DNA of 33,922 nt from JACJYC01 sp964558465 (GCA_964558465.1 CAZLEF010000076.1:1-33922); one strand, 5' to 3'; counted from the stretch's first letter, positions 1 through 7,946 are shown. The notes: a model not told the origin generated them from the sequence alone. Numbers and translations are program-made.

Positions 1-248
1 GCGCCGCCTGCCCCGGGGCCGGGGTTTTGGGAGCCGCCCCCGGGTGAGAGAGGTGAGAGGGGGGGGGATTTATCCGAGAGCACGAGCAGTAGGCGGAACG
101 TTGCGCTTCGCATCCTCAGTTGGGGGTTTGGATTCCTCCACGCCTGTGGCGTGGCACGCACTTCCTCGATTCCTCAGTTCCTCAACGCCAGCTGCGTGGC
201 ACGCGCATCCTCGCATCCTCGTTTAATTAGATCCTCCAATATAAAGAA
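1..248. repeat. GC-rich intergenic segment with repeat-family modules
   Basis: I see no convincing gene here. The first 45 bases are very GC-rich, followed by a short gtgagag-type stretch and a run of nine or more G near 59-67. A perfect palindrome, CCACGCC-TGT-GGCGTGG, lies at 138-154, and a degenerate copy lies near 186-198. Short units beginning tcctc follow each of them (about 163-190 and 205-222). The palindrome and its 13-base right flank recur in inverted orientation at about 7992-8021, so this is a dispersed element and not local low complexity. Confidence 0.6.
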
Positions 249-608
249 ATGAAATTCAAGAATGTTAAATCGGATAATTGGGGCAGGGTATTGGCATGGC
301 TGATTGCCGGATCGGTTGTTTTTGCCGGTTGCAAGCCCAAAGCGCAACCGTTGGGTATTGAAGAAACCAAACTGGTGGAGATCCTGGTTGAGATCCACCT
401 GGCGGAAGGGCAGATGGAAATCGTGAATATGGCCGACCGGGATACGCTGGGCAAACGGCTTTACCAATCCGTGCTGGATGCGCACGGCGTTCAGCGGGAG
501 GTTTTTGACGAGACCATGCTGGTACTCAGGGAAGATCCCGAACGCCTGAACACCATCTATACCAAGGTGCTGGACCAACTGGTGGTCCTCGATTCCAAAT
601 ACAAATGA
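249..608 (+). CDS. DUF4296 domain lipoprotein
   Basis: A 119-residue protein with a short hydrophobic leader and a lipobox-like AGC ending at Cys28, so probably a membrane-anchored lipoprotein. The core, from about residue 38, has the pattern LVEILVEIHLAEGQ and then a region with YQSVL and DPERLNTIYTKVL. This resembles the Bacteroidota-only DUF4296 family in length and motif order. The molecular function of the family is not known. The start is an ATG preceded by A/T-rich sequence with no clear Shine-Dalgarno site, which is normal in this phylum. It stands alone: repeat-bearing intergenic DNA lies on both sides. The family call rests on motif recognition only. Confidence 0.72.
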   Translation: MKFKNVKSDNWGRVLAWLIAGSVVFAGCKPKAQPLGIEETKLVEILVEIHLAEGQMEIVNMADRDTLGKRLYQSVLDAHGVQREVFDETMLVLREDPERLNTIYTKVLDQLVVLDSKYK

Positions 609-627
609 TTAACAAATAAAGTTATTT

Positions 628-790
628 TTTTTCACCACATAAGATACATAAGATCACATAGGGTCATTCCGGTTCGCCAACGGCGAACCGGAATGACTGA
701 AACTTATGTTTTCTATGTGTCTTATCCCGCCTTGCGGGACAAGTCGTGGTGAAAATATCCATATTCTGGCAGGATGCGAAGCAATCCTGT
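628..790. repeat. Structured intergenic repeat element, copy 1
   Basis: The element begins with T-rich sequence and a CACCACATAAGA module (633-644) and ends with a roughly complementary arm (cttatg...gtggtgaaaa, to about 755). Between them is a perfect 16-bp inverted repeat, GTCATTCCGGTTCGCC at 663-678 and its complement at 682-697, with a 3-base loop. A small hairpin CCCGCCTTGCGGG lies at about 726-738, and a second one built on CAGGAT(gcgaagca)ATCCTG lies at about 770-789. The same modules occur in the same order at 15001-15285, so this is a dispersed family. No reading frame is likely. Confidence 0.7.
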
Positions 791-976
791 CCCGTTGAGA
801 GATGAAATTCCCGGTGTATTAACCCCACAAAACACATGAAACTTACCAAGGTGATAATATTTCATGTTTTTAAGCCAGAACAGATTTATGTATTACGTAT
901 ATGCGCCGCTGGCCTGGCCGCCTTTTAGGTTTACCTGCCCTTTAGGACCTGGGCGGGGCGTTAAAAAACAGAAAAC
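791..976. other. Intergenic segment with weak inverted repeat
   Basis: No gene is seen. ACATGAAA at 834-841 is repeated inverted as TTTCATGT at 860-867, giving a weak stem with an 18-base loop. A GC-rich stretch at about 910-960 could fold (CCGCC and GGGCGGG arms). I found no clean TAnnTTTG promoter for the membrane protein gene downstream. Confidence 0.4.
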
Positions 977-2404
977 ATGTCATTTGCGACGGGAGGATTG
1001 GAACCATTAAATGGGAAAAAAGCCTGGCTGACAGGCCTGGTCGTTTTGGCCGTAATGGCTGTAATGGCTGCGTTCTTTTACCTTGAACGCATCATCATGC
1101 CGGATACGGCTTTCCAGGTTTTTGAGATCATCATGCGCAAATCCTTTGCGATCCAGGTCAACCGGTTCGGGGCGGCCGCAACGCAGGTCTTTCCGCTGAT
1201 GGCCGTCAAGGCGGGGCTTTCGCTTCACCAGGTATTGTTGTGGTATTCCCTCTCTTTTGTGGTATTCCCGCTGGTGTTGTTTGCCATCCTGGCCTGGGGG
1301 GCGAAGGGGCGGGTTATGGCGCTTGCATTGGCGCTTTTTGCGTTGCTTCTGACCAACCATACCTTCTATTGGGTCCAGTCGGAACTGCTCCAGGGTTGTG
1401 TTCTGTTGATCTTTGTTTTTGGGCTGGCTACGGCAAGGGAGCAGTTACCCTGGCTGTGGTTGGCATTCCTGGCGCCGTTGATGGGCGTGGTGGTCTTTTT
1501 TCACCCGCTTACTTTTATTCCGTATGTCTTTTTATCCCTGTTTTTTTTGGGCCACAAGGTTTATAACCGCCAGGGCGCTTTTTGGGCATTTTGTCTGAGC
1601 GGACTCGTATTCCTGGCGATCAAACACCTGGTAATTCCGACCGGCCAATACGACGCCGGCGCATTTCAGCAGTCTGCGGGTTTATGGGATAAAATTCCCG
1701 GCTTTTTTTCCTGGCGCAGTACGCGGCTGTTCGGGGGATACCTATTTACCGATTTTTATGCTTTTGTATTGCTTTTTGGCGCACTGATGGCATTTTATAT
1801 CCGCAACCGGATATTCTGGAAGGCGGGCCTCATTTTTATGTTTTCGCTGGGTTATATTGTTCTGATCAACGGGACGTTTGACTGGGGTGGGGTGCGTTTC
1901 CACACAGAGAGCTTTTACCAGGTGCTGGGCCTGTTTGTCCTGATCCCGTTTTTGTACGACCTTGCCCCCCGATGGCAGAACAAACGCTGGTTCTGGCCCG
2001 CGCTCTGGGCTTTATTGCTGATCCGCCTGGTGCATATTTACGCCATTCACCCGGAATACAGCAAACGCATCGACTGGTATCAGACCCTGCTCCGGCATAC
2101 CTGGAAATATCCGGAAACCAAGTTTGCGGCAGACCAGCAACATGTTCCCATGGGAACGCTTCAACTCAGTTGGGGTTCCTCTTTCGAAACCTTGGTTTTG
2201 TCGGCCCTTCAGTCGCCTGATTCCACCCGTACGGTCATCATCTACGACCCGAATGTGCCGATGGAACAATTCCTTCCGCAGAAGAAGGCTTTTTTTCAGC
2301 CCTTTGCCGCCATGCCGTACGAATGGTTCGGGGAAAGCCCGTATTTCCATTTCCGGGACACTGCCTTGTACAGGGTACTCCGGCAGGAAGAGATCCCTCA
2401 ATAA
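977..2404 (+). CDS. Polytopic membrane protein of unknown function
   Basis: A 475-residue protein with about ten hydrophobic segments (roughly residues 17-38, 86-107, 113-128, 138-151, 158-176, 178-193, 202-220, 255-275, 283-299, 313-330 and 337-353). A soluble tail of about 115 residues follows and ends near PYEWFGESPYFHFRD. I do not recognise the family. The many membrane segments followed by one soluble domain recall GT-C-type glycosyltransferases or O-antigen-related membrane proteins, but no catalytic motif is visible, so that is only a possibility. The ATG start fits the first membrane segment. The gene converges on the minus-strand gene at 2398, and the two reading frames overlap by 7 bp at their stop codons. 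Confidence 0.75.
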   Translation: MSFATGGLEPLNGKKAWLTGLVVLAVMAVMAAFFYLERIIMPDTAFQVFEIIMRKSFAIQVNRFGAAATQVFPLMAVKAGLSLHQVLLWYSLSFVVFPLVLFAILAWGAKGRVMALALALFALLLTNHTFYWVQSELLQGCVLLIFVFGLATAREQLPWLWLAFLAPLMGVVVFFHPLTFIPYVFLSLFFLGHKVYNRQGAFWAFCLSGLVFLAIKHLVIPTGQYDAGAFQQSAGLWDKIPGFFSWRSTRLFGGYLFTDFYAFVLLFGALMAFYIRNRIFWKAGLIFMFSLGYIVLINGTFDWGGVRFHTESFYQVLGLFVLIPFLYDLAPRWQNKRWFWPALWALLLIRLVHIYAIHPEYSKRIDWYQTLLRHTWKYPETKFAADQQHVPMGTLQLSWGSSFETLVLSALQSPDSTRTVIIYDPNVPMEQFLPQKKAFFQPFAAMPYEWFGESPYFHFRDTALYRVLRQEEIPQ

Positions 2405-3342
2405 AAACTCTTCACGTTCATTTCTCCCTCCGACCCGATCATCAGGGTTGCACCCACGGAAAGGTTGATCTGGTGCTGGCTCCTGCGGTTTTCTTCACCC
2501 GGCCGGGTCGATGCCAGGTCCATGACATCGTAAAAACCCGACAAATCGGCAAAAACCCGGAAATTTTTGAGCAACTGGGTTGAAAGGCGGGCCCCGACCG
2601 TGGGACCGATAAAAAACGCCCTTCCGCCGACGTCCTCGGGCAGCAGGACCTTGCTGGTTTCCACCAGGTCTTCCAGCATGATCAGTTCCGAGGCGGTAAA
2701 TTCATTTTCAAAAGCGATGCGTTCGATCTCGCTGTTGATATAATTGAAAAACCCTGCGTCCTGTTCAGATTTCCTGAAACTCCAGTCGAAACCGGCCCGG
2801 GCGCCTGCATAGATCTCGTAATCAAAGGTTTTTTGCAAGCTGTTTCCGCCGGCGCCGTAGTTGGTTTTAAGCAGGTTGAAACGGTAAGCCAGGTGGAGGT
2901 TGGTCCCTTTGTTGGTCTGTTTGAAATACCCCCCGCTGATCATGAATTCCAGGAAATGCCGCTGGATCTTGGTATCCGTCGATTCTCCCCAGCCATACCA
3001 GGCAAAAAAAGTGAGGATCGTTCGGTTGTACCCGTTGCGCCCGAATTCCTGATCGAGGCTCAGGTCGCTCAGCGGCTCTTGCACACCGTGTAACATAGAT
3101 TCCAGTTTTGCGCCCAACTGGATCAGGTTCCACATGGCTTTATAATGCGGATTGGCCGACAGGGGTGCGCGGTCGTCGAGTGCAAATACGGAGGTGGTGC
3201 GCAACCCGACCCCCAATTGGGCATCGTCGAGTATGGCAAGATACCGGTGTTTTTTGTACCCTTGCTGGGCTGTTACCTGTGCCGGCAGCCCCACCACAAA
3301 CAAAAGGATCAACAGGTGTAATGATTTCCGGATCATATGCAT
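2398..3342 (-). CDS. Secreted, probably outer-membrane beta-barrel protein
   Basis: A 314-residue protein with a clear signal peptide (hydrophobic core about residues 9-20, then AQVTAQQ). Alternating hydrophobic/polar strands follow, such as HLAYRFNLL, YEIYAGARAGFDWSF and HQINLSVGATLMIG near the end. Together these suggest a small outer-membrane beta-barrel. I do not recognise the family; the DPQFSQYM-type start of PorP/SprF proteins is absent. It is the last gene of a minus-strand operon, 12 bp after the gene at 3355, and its stop overlaps the end of the convergent membrane protein gene. ATG codons at 3342 and 3336 are both possible starts. Confidence 0.7.
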   Translation of the reverse strand: MHMIRKSLHLLILLFVVGLPAQVTAQQGYKKHRYLAILDDAQLGVGLRTTSVFALDDRAPLSANPHYKAMWNLIQLGAKLESMLHGVQEPLSDLSLDQEFGRNGYNRTILTFFAWYGWGESTDTKIQRHFLEFMISGGYFKQTNKGTNLHLAYRFNLLKTNYGAGGNSLQKTFDYEIYAGARAGFDWSFRKSEQDAGFFNYINSEIERIAFENEFTASELIMLEDLVETSKVLLPEDVGGRAFFIGPTVGARLSTQLLKNFRVFADLSGFYDVMDLASTRPGEENRRSQHQINLSVGATLMIGSEGEMNVKSFY

Positions 3343-3354
3343 AGTTTTTAAAAA

Positions 3355-4326
3355 TTAGCGTTGCTGTTTGATAAAATCAATTTTTAAACCGACGAATCCG
3401 TAAGCTGAGAACATGGGGCTGGTGCCTTTGATCGAAGTATGCTGCTGAAGGCTCAATTCGCCCCCTGCCGCAACCGAAAACCGGCCGCTGAAACGGGCGT
3501 GCAAAGTGGGCCGGACAAACCACCCGAGGGAAGGTACGACGCGGGGGTCTTTGAACCGGCCGAAAACGACATTCTGCAGCGCTTCGGCAATTTTATCCGT
3601 CAGGTCTTCTACCGGCCGGAGGATGCCGCCTTCCATCAGGCTGTCCAGCTTTTCCCGCACAAACAATACGCTGCCCAGATCGAGAATGGGTGAGGGGTCG
3701 GCCGTGAACCGGATCCCGCCGGTCAGTTCAGCGTCCAGCGTATGGTCCTTTTTATTGCCCCACTCCAGCAGCGGCTGGTCGCCGAGCACGAGATGTTTCG
3801 CATCGATATAGGCTTCCAGATCGTATCTTTTGGAGAAAAACGGCTTGACCTGCGTGGCGTCGGCAGCGGCCATGGCGGCCAGATGAACGGTCAACTCCTC
3901 GGCTTCTCCTGCCAGGGAAAGCCGGATGGCTTTGAACTGGTTTTTGAATTTCCTGGATTCGGGCTGTTCGGTCAACCGGGGGTCGGAGACGGAAAAACTG
4001 CCGCCCAGCCAGGCGGCTTTGGCATAAAAACGAACCGTTTTGACCGGCCTGCTCAGCCGTTTGGCAACGTCTCCTTTGACCTCGATCCGGATGCCGGGAT
4101 ACAGGTCCTTCAACCATTTAGGGGCTTCCAGATCAAAACTTGCAAACGCGGTGTCCAGTTGTCCTTTGCTGATTTCCAGTTCGGTAAAACCCACCATTTT
4201 CGGAAGGTCGCCCCTGAATGTGGTATAAGCCCCGCCCGTATAGGTTTCCACGCCGAACTCGAATCGTTGCGCGATGGTCCGGACGGCTATTGCCAGGAAT
4301 AAAAAAATGAAAATAAACCTTTGCAT
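3355..4326 (-). CDS. Secreted protein of unknown function, possible outer-membrane barrel
   Basis: A 323-residue protein with a strong signal peptide (FIFIFLFLAIAVRTIAQ, cleavage likely after about residue 19). It reads as beta-rich: ARFSGRFSVAAGGELSLQQ and YGFVGLKIDFI near the C-terminus look like terminal barrel strands, and the mature protein opens with RFEFGVETYTGG. No known family is recognised. It lies 19 bp downstream of the T9SS type B surface protein gene and 12 bp upstream of the barrel-like gene at 2398, so the three are probably one transcript. In this phylum T9SS type B surface proteins are often followed by an outer-membrane partner (SprB with SprF), which makes a similar role plausible but unproven. 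Confidence 0.68.
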   Translation of the reverse strand: MQRFIFIFLFLAIAVRTIAQRFEFGVETYTGGAYTTFRGDLPKMVGFTELEISKGQLDTAFASFDLEAPKWLKDLYPGIRIEVKGDVAKRLSRPVKTVRFYAKAAWLGGSFSVSDPRLTEQPESRKFKNQFKAIRLSLAGEAEELTVHLAAMAAADATQVKPFFSKRYDLEAYIDAKHLVLGDQPLLEWGNKKDHTLDAELTGGIRFTADPSPILDLGSVLFVREKLDSLMEGGILRPVEDLTDKIAEALQNVVFGRFKDPRVVPSLGWFVRPTLHARFSGRFSVAAGGELSLQQHTSIKGTSPMFSAYGFVGLKIDFIKQQR

Positions 4327-4345
4327 CCTGATTTTTTATGACACA

Positions 4346-6700
4346 TTATTTTCGCAACAGGGTGACATCGCCTTTGTACGCTTTTACCACGCCGTTGCCA
4401 AAACGGACGTAACCGTGGTAGGCGTACACCCCCTGCGGCAGGAGTTTGCCGCCGGCGGCGCCGTCCCATCCGCTGGATTCGTCATTGAGTTCCATGTCGT
4501 TCGCTTCAAACACCATCGCGCCCCAGCGGTTGAATATTCTTAATCCGGTAATCATCTCACCCGATCCGCCGTCGCTGAAAAAGGTAAACCGGTCGTTCAA
4601 CCCGTCGCCGTCCGGGGTAAAAGCGTTTGGTATATAAATTTCACCCAGGACAATGGTGAGCGGAAATCCGTCGGAAGCCAGGCAGCCCCTTTCGTCCTCT
4701 ATGATGAGGCGGATGTCCAGGTCATTGGTCGCAATGAATCCGGTTTCGGGGCTTCCGGTGTCGATCTCTTCCGGGAGCCATTGCATCCTGACGATCTGGC
4801 CGTAGGTTTGGGCGGTCAGGCTGACCGGGGTCAGCGGCCGCACCTCCAGTTGATCCAGGGGCAGGTTGACGTACAGGGTGTCCGGCGCGGTGATTTGCAC
4901 GGGAAATTCCTGTATGCAGCCGAGGTCGTCCTGAACGGTGATGGTGTAATTGCCGGGCGCCAGGTCTTTGAAAGTAGAATGGACGGTATAGGTCAGCCCG
5001 CCGTCGATGGAAAAAATGGCGGGCTGGTCGGGGTTTTCAAGGGTAAGTTCTACGATGCCGGGTTCGTTGGGGCATTCGGGGTCGGTGACGGCAATGGAGA
5101 CTTCAGGGCCCTCCGGCTCCGGCAGTTCAAACTGTTTTACGGCGCTGCACCCGGCCGGATCGGTAACCGTTACCGAAAAACTTCCGCCGGTGGCCGAGGC
5201 CAGTGCCGGACCTTGTACGCCGGTGTTCCATATATATTGATAGGAATCCGGTATGAGCTGAACCCGGACGCTGTCGCAGCTCTCCCGGATATCCGCTTCA
5301 AGGTCGGGTGGTTCCATTCCAGCCACCTCAATTTTCTCTACCCGCAAACATCCGAAAGTATCCGTGACCGTGAGGGTGTATTCCCCCGCATCCGGCGCCT
5401 GAAAACCGGGGATCACCGGGTGTTGGGGCAATGTTCCGCCTTGCGGATCTGTCCATGCAAAATTCTCATAATCGCCGGTATTCACAACGGTGAGGGATAA
5501 GGTGTCGCCGATGCAGGGCGCCTCATATTCAATTTGGGGGAGCGGAGGCGTGCGCACCGCAAGGCGCATAGTGTCGGTGTCGGTACAACCTTCCGGGTTG
5601 ACCGCCTGAAGGATATATAAACCTGAATCAGCGGCTGAAAGCGGCCCCAGTTGCAGGACGGAATCGGTTTGAGCAGCCCCGGAGGGGAGGGTCCATCGAT
5701 GATCTGTTCCACCCTCGCCGGCGAGAAGAAGTGCATCGTTTTCACAACGATCGAGATCGGGGCCTGCGTCGGCAAATGGTGGCGATTCCAGCAGCAGAGA
5801 ATCCAGGATCGAACATGATTCGTCCTCCACCGTGAGGTAATACCAACCCAGGGCGCCCGAAAGCGCCCTTTTTGCAATACCGGATTCCGATTCCCATCCA
5901 CCGGCATGGCGCCAGGTTACCCTGGTCTGCGGGGAGAAACAATCCGCAGGCAGGTTGGCTTCGAGGTAGAGGCTGTCTTTCCGGCAATCGATCCGGCCCG
6001 ATTTGGCGACCCTGCAGTCGGCAATGATTTCGGGGCAAAGGATATGGCAGGAAAACTCGGTGGTCGTGCTGGCCGGATTGCTGAAAACAATGAACTCAAC
6101 CCTGAAGCCAATTGCGCAGGACGGGATCATTCCGCTGATCCGCCCCACTCCGGCCAGGGTCTGAAGGTTGCCGGGCAAGGCGAACGGCGGCTGGTTGAAA
6201 GATTGCAGCCACATGTTCATTGTATTCTGGTTGTCGATATTTGTGACCTGCAAAATCCCTTCGTGCACCAATGCAAAGCCGGAAATGCAATCCACGCAAT
6301 TGCCAAATGCGATGGCGCCCAATTCCTTGAGCGATTGACCGGGCAGGATGGCCCAAACCCGGGCACGGTCCACTTGCTGGCCGCCAAACGCATTCAGGTC
6401 GACGTAAAACGCCCGGCTGAACCCCTGTTCCTGAAAATAGGAGGTATAAATCAGGGTGTCATGCCCCGGGGTAGTATGGGTGGCCTGATCCTGGGGATCG
6501 ATATAGGAAAAATCGCAATTCTCCAGCAGGATAACCGATTGCGCAGTCAAAAATGGCATAAAAGCCGGTGGGAAAAGGACCAGGAACGCCCCAACAGCAG
6601 GTTTGAATTTGCAAAAGCGGCAAAATACATCCCCGATTGACCGGAAAATGCAGTGCGAATGGTACGACCGGTTACAAAACATTAATTTTTGGTTACTCAC
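4346..6700 (-). CDS. T9SS type B sorting domain cell-surface protein with SprB-like repeat
   Basis: A large secreted protein (784 residues from a GTG at 6700, 778 from the ATG at 6682). The last 95 or so residues are a gliding-motility-associated C-terminal domain: IPNAFTPDGDGLNDRF, then FNRWGAMVFE, a WDG motif and GVYAYHGYVRF. This is the type B signal for T9SS export and surface attachment. Before it lie Ig/PKD-like modules and a SprB-like unit (FSIDGGLTY...DLAPGNYTITVQDDLGC). The N-terminal 200 or so residues are an unrecognised, cysteine-containing domain. The N-terminus is odd: several cysteines precede the hydrophobic stretch at about residues 33-52, so the leader is unusually long. First gene of a three-gene operon. 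A TAnnTTTG match (minus strand, 6898-6905) is a weak promoter candidate about 200 bp upstream. Confidence 0.85.
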   Translation of the reverse strand: MSNQKLMFCNRSYHSHCIFRSIGDVFCRFCKFKPAVGAFLVLFPPAFMPFLTAQSVILLENCDFSYIDPQDQATHTTPGHDTLIYTSYFQEQGFSRAFYVDLNAFGGQQVDRARVWAILPGQSLKELGAIAFGNCVDCISGFALVHEGILQVTNIDNQNTMNMWLQSFNQPPFALPGNLQTLAGVGRISGMIPSCAIGFRVEFIVFSNPASTTTEFSCHILCPEIIADCRVAKSGRIDCRKDSLYLEANLPADCFSPQTRVTWRHAGGWESESGIAKRALSGALGWYYLTVEDESCSILDSLLLESPPFADAGPDLDRCENDALLLAGEGGTDHRWTLPSGAAQTDSVLQLGPLSAADSGLYILQAVNPEGCTDTDTMRLAVRTPPLPQIEYEAPCIGDTLSLTVVNTGDYENFAWTDPQGGTLPQHPVIPGFQAPDAGEYTLTVTDTFGCLRVEKIEVAGMEPPDLEADIRESCDSVRVQLIPDSYQYIWNTGVQGPALASATGGSFSVTVTDPAGCSAVKQFELPEPEGPEVSIAVTDPECPNEPGIVELTLENPDQPAIFSIDGGLTYTVHSTFKDLAPGNYTITVQDDLGCIQEFPVQITAPDTLYVNLPLDQLEVRPLTPVSLTAQTYGQIVRMQWLPEEIDTGSPETGFIATNDLDIRLIIEDERGCLASDGFPLTIVLGEIYIPNAFTPDGDGLNDRFTFFSDGGSGEMITGLRIFNRWGAMVFEANDMELNDESSGWDGAAGGKLLPQGVYAYHGYVRFGNGVVKAYKGDVTLLRK

Positions 6701-7002
6701 AACTTGAGACGCAGGTAGATGTTTGCAGCAACAATCTGCAATGAAAATTGATTGCCCGGGAAAAGATCCCCAGGAAAAAAAATGCCGTCTTGAAAAAGAT
6801 TACCCGGGTTGCAGCGATGCAAAACTTGCAGCTACCCGATCTTAAATTTGTTCCCGCACTTTTGGCGGGCTGCAATGGAGATTTTGATTTGCCTATGCAA
6901 AGGTAACATATTTTGGGATATTATAATGGGTTGGGCAGGCTTAATATCGTTAAATTTAGGAAGGCGCTCTGTTACATCATCCGGCCGGACTTCGGCTCCG
7001 CT
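6701..7002. other. Intergenic segment, no gene seen
   Basis: About 300 bases between the T9SS type B gene and the octamer array. On the minus strand, 6898-6905 reads TACCTTTG, matching the -7 consensus TAnnTTTG, but I see no good TTG partner about 19 bp upstream. Nothing else is clear apart from short GC-rich dyads. Confidence 0.4.
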
Positions 7003-7130
7003 CAGTCCCCCAGTCTCCAAGTCCCCAAGTCACCCGTTCACCAAGTCACCAAGTCACCAAATCACCCGTTCACCAAGTCCCCAAGTCACCAAGTCCCCAA
7101 ATCACCAAGTCACCAAGTCACCAAATCATC
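7003..7130. repeat. Degenerate 8-bp tandem array (16 units)
   Basis: Sixteen consecutive octamers of the form NNNTCNCC without a single phase slip. The variants are aagtcacc, aagtcccc, aaatcacc, cgttcacc and, at the left edge, cagtcccc. The final unit (7123-7130, aaatcatc) contains the TCA at 7126-7128 that is the stop codon of the minus-strand Nudix regulator gene. The complementary repeat (GGTGANNN) forms the array at 33830-33922, so the family occurs at least twice in the window in opposite orientation. Confidence 0.9.
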
Positions 7131-7866
7131 CCACTTCCTCAGGATATCGCTTCTTAGCGTCCCGTTTTTTGGTCTCTTTCAGTTCAAAAGTAAAACCTTC
7201 CGACAGGAATTGACGGTATTTGGCCGGGTCGAACTGGTACAACCTGGCGGGTCGGTGAGCTACCCCCTCCTGCGATTCTTCCAGGTCGATGAGCAGGTTC
7301 ATGGAAAGGATTTTCTTACGGAAATTCCTTTTTTCAAGCGGGGTTTCCAGGATGGCTTCGTAGAGGTGTTGCAGTTCGGTGAGCGTGAATTTAGGGGGGA
7401 GCAATTCAAAACCGACGGGCCGGGTCCGGATCAGCCATTTCAGGCGGTTGAAACAAGCCTGAAGGATTTCGATATGGTCAAATGCCAGCACTTTTACATC
7501 GGAAATGGAGTGCCATTCCGCATCGCTGGCGATGGAAGCCGCCTGAACATTATAGGCGTTGATCTTGACCAGTGAAAAATAAGCAACCGTGATGACCCTG
7601 CCGAACGGGTGGCGGTTGACGGAGCCGAAGGTTTTCACTTGCTCCAGGTACACATTGCGCAAACCTGTCAGTTCCTCCAGAACCCTCACTGCGGCGGCAT
7701 CCAGGTCTTCATTCGGATAAACAAAATAACCTGGCAGCGCCCATTTATCCTTATACGGCTCTTCACCCCGCCGGATGAGCAGTACTTTCAGGTCGCCTTC
7801 GTCAAAGCCGAAGATGACATTGTCCACCGTGAAAGCCGATTTGAAAAAATTGTTTAAATCAGTCAT
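7126..7866 (-). CDS. NrtR-type Nudix/winged-helix transcriptional regulator
   Basis: A 246-residue protein: an N-terminal Nudix-like domain (about residues 10-145) and a C-terminal winged helix (about 155-235, FTLTELQHLYEAIL...KRNFRKKIL). This is the architecture of NrtR-family regulators, which in Bacteroidota often control sugar or NAD metabolism. The Nudix box (from Gly46 to Leu69) is degenerate: where REUxEExGU is expected it reads RVLEELTGL, keeping only part of the acidic set. That suggests ligand sensing and not hydrolysis. The ATG at 7866 was chosen over the longer frame, which would add about 49 residues unlike the family. A palindrome at 7932-7946 is a candidate operator. The stop codon lies inside the octamer array. 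The regulon is unknown. Confidence 0.85.
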   Translation of the reverse strand: MTDLNNFFKSAFTVDNVIFGFDEGDLKVLLIRRGEEPYKDKWALPGYFVYPNEDLDAAAVRVLEELTGLRNVYLEQVKTFGSVNRHPFGRVITVAYFSLVKINAYNVQAASIASDAEWHSISDVKVLAFDHIEILQACFNRLKWLIRTRPVGFELLPPKFTLTELQHLYEAILETPLEKRNFRKKILSMNLLIDLEESQEGVAHRPARLYQFDPAKYRQFLSEGFTFELKETKKRDAKKRYPEEVG

Positions 7867-7931
7867 ATTCCATCCGATCTGCGGCAACGCGGGGCAAGGT
7901 AAGAGAAAAATTACATATCGGAAAATAATTA

Positions 7932-7946
7932 GTGTAAAAAATACAC
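7932..7946. promoter_or_regulatory. Candidate operator palindrome GTGTA-N5-TACAC
   Basis: A perfect 5-bp dyad, GTGTA AAAAA TACAC, lies 66 bp upstream of the Nudix regulator start and in the intergenic region shared with the divergent OstA-like gene. Its position suits autoregulation by the adjacent regulator. This is inferred from position and symmetry only. Confidence 0.4.

Noticed and set aside
44..226. 60-codon frame at the window start
   Set aside because: Low-complexity translation from tandem repeats (SSTP and AWHA words); no family resemblance or start context.
2398..4326. Classical PorP/SprF partners of the T9SS type B protein
   Set aside because: Neither protein has the family's DPQFSQYM-like start, although signal peptide, size and position would fit.
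5906..6640. 244-codon plus-strand frame
   Set aside because: Antisense to the T9SS type B gene, which shows strong domain motifs; the plus-strand product has none.
7003..7130. CRISPR array
   Set aside because: Units are contiguous octamers without spacers, and no cas genes are present; the same applies to the 7-bp and 9-bp arrays.
6913..7575. 220-codon plus-strand frame
   Set aside because: Its start is the octamer array and the rest lies antisense to the Nudix regulator gene, which has clear domain matches.
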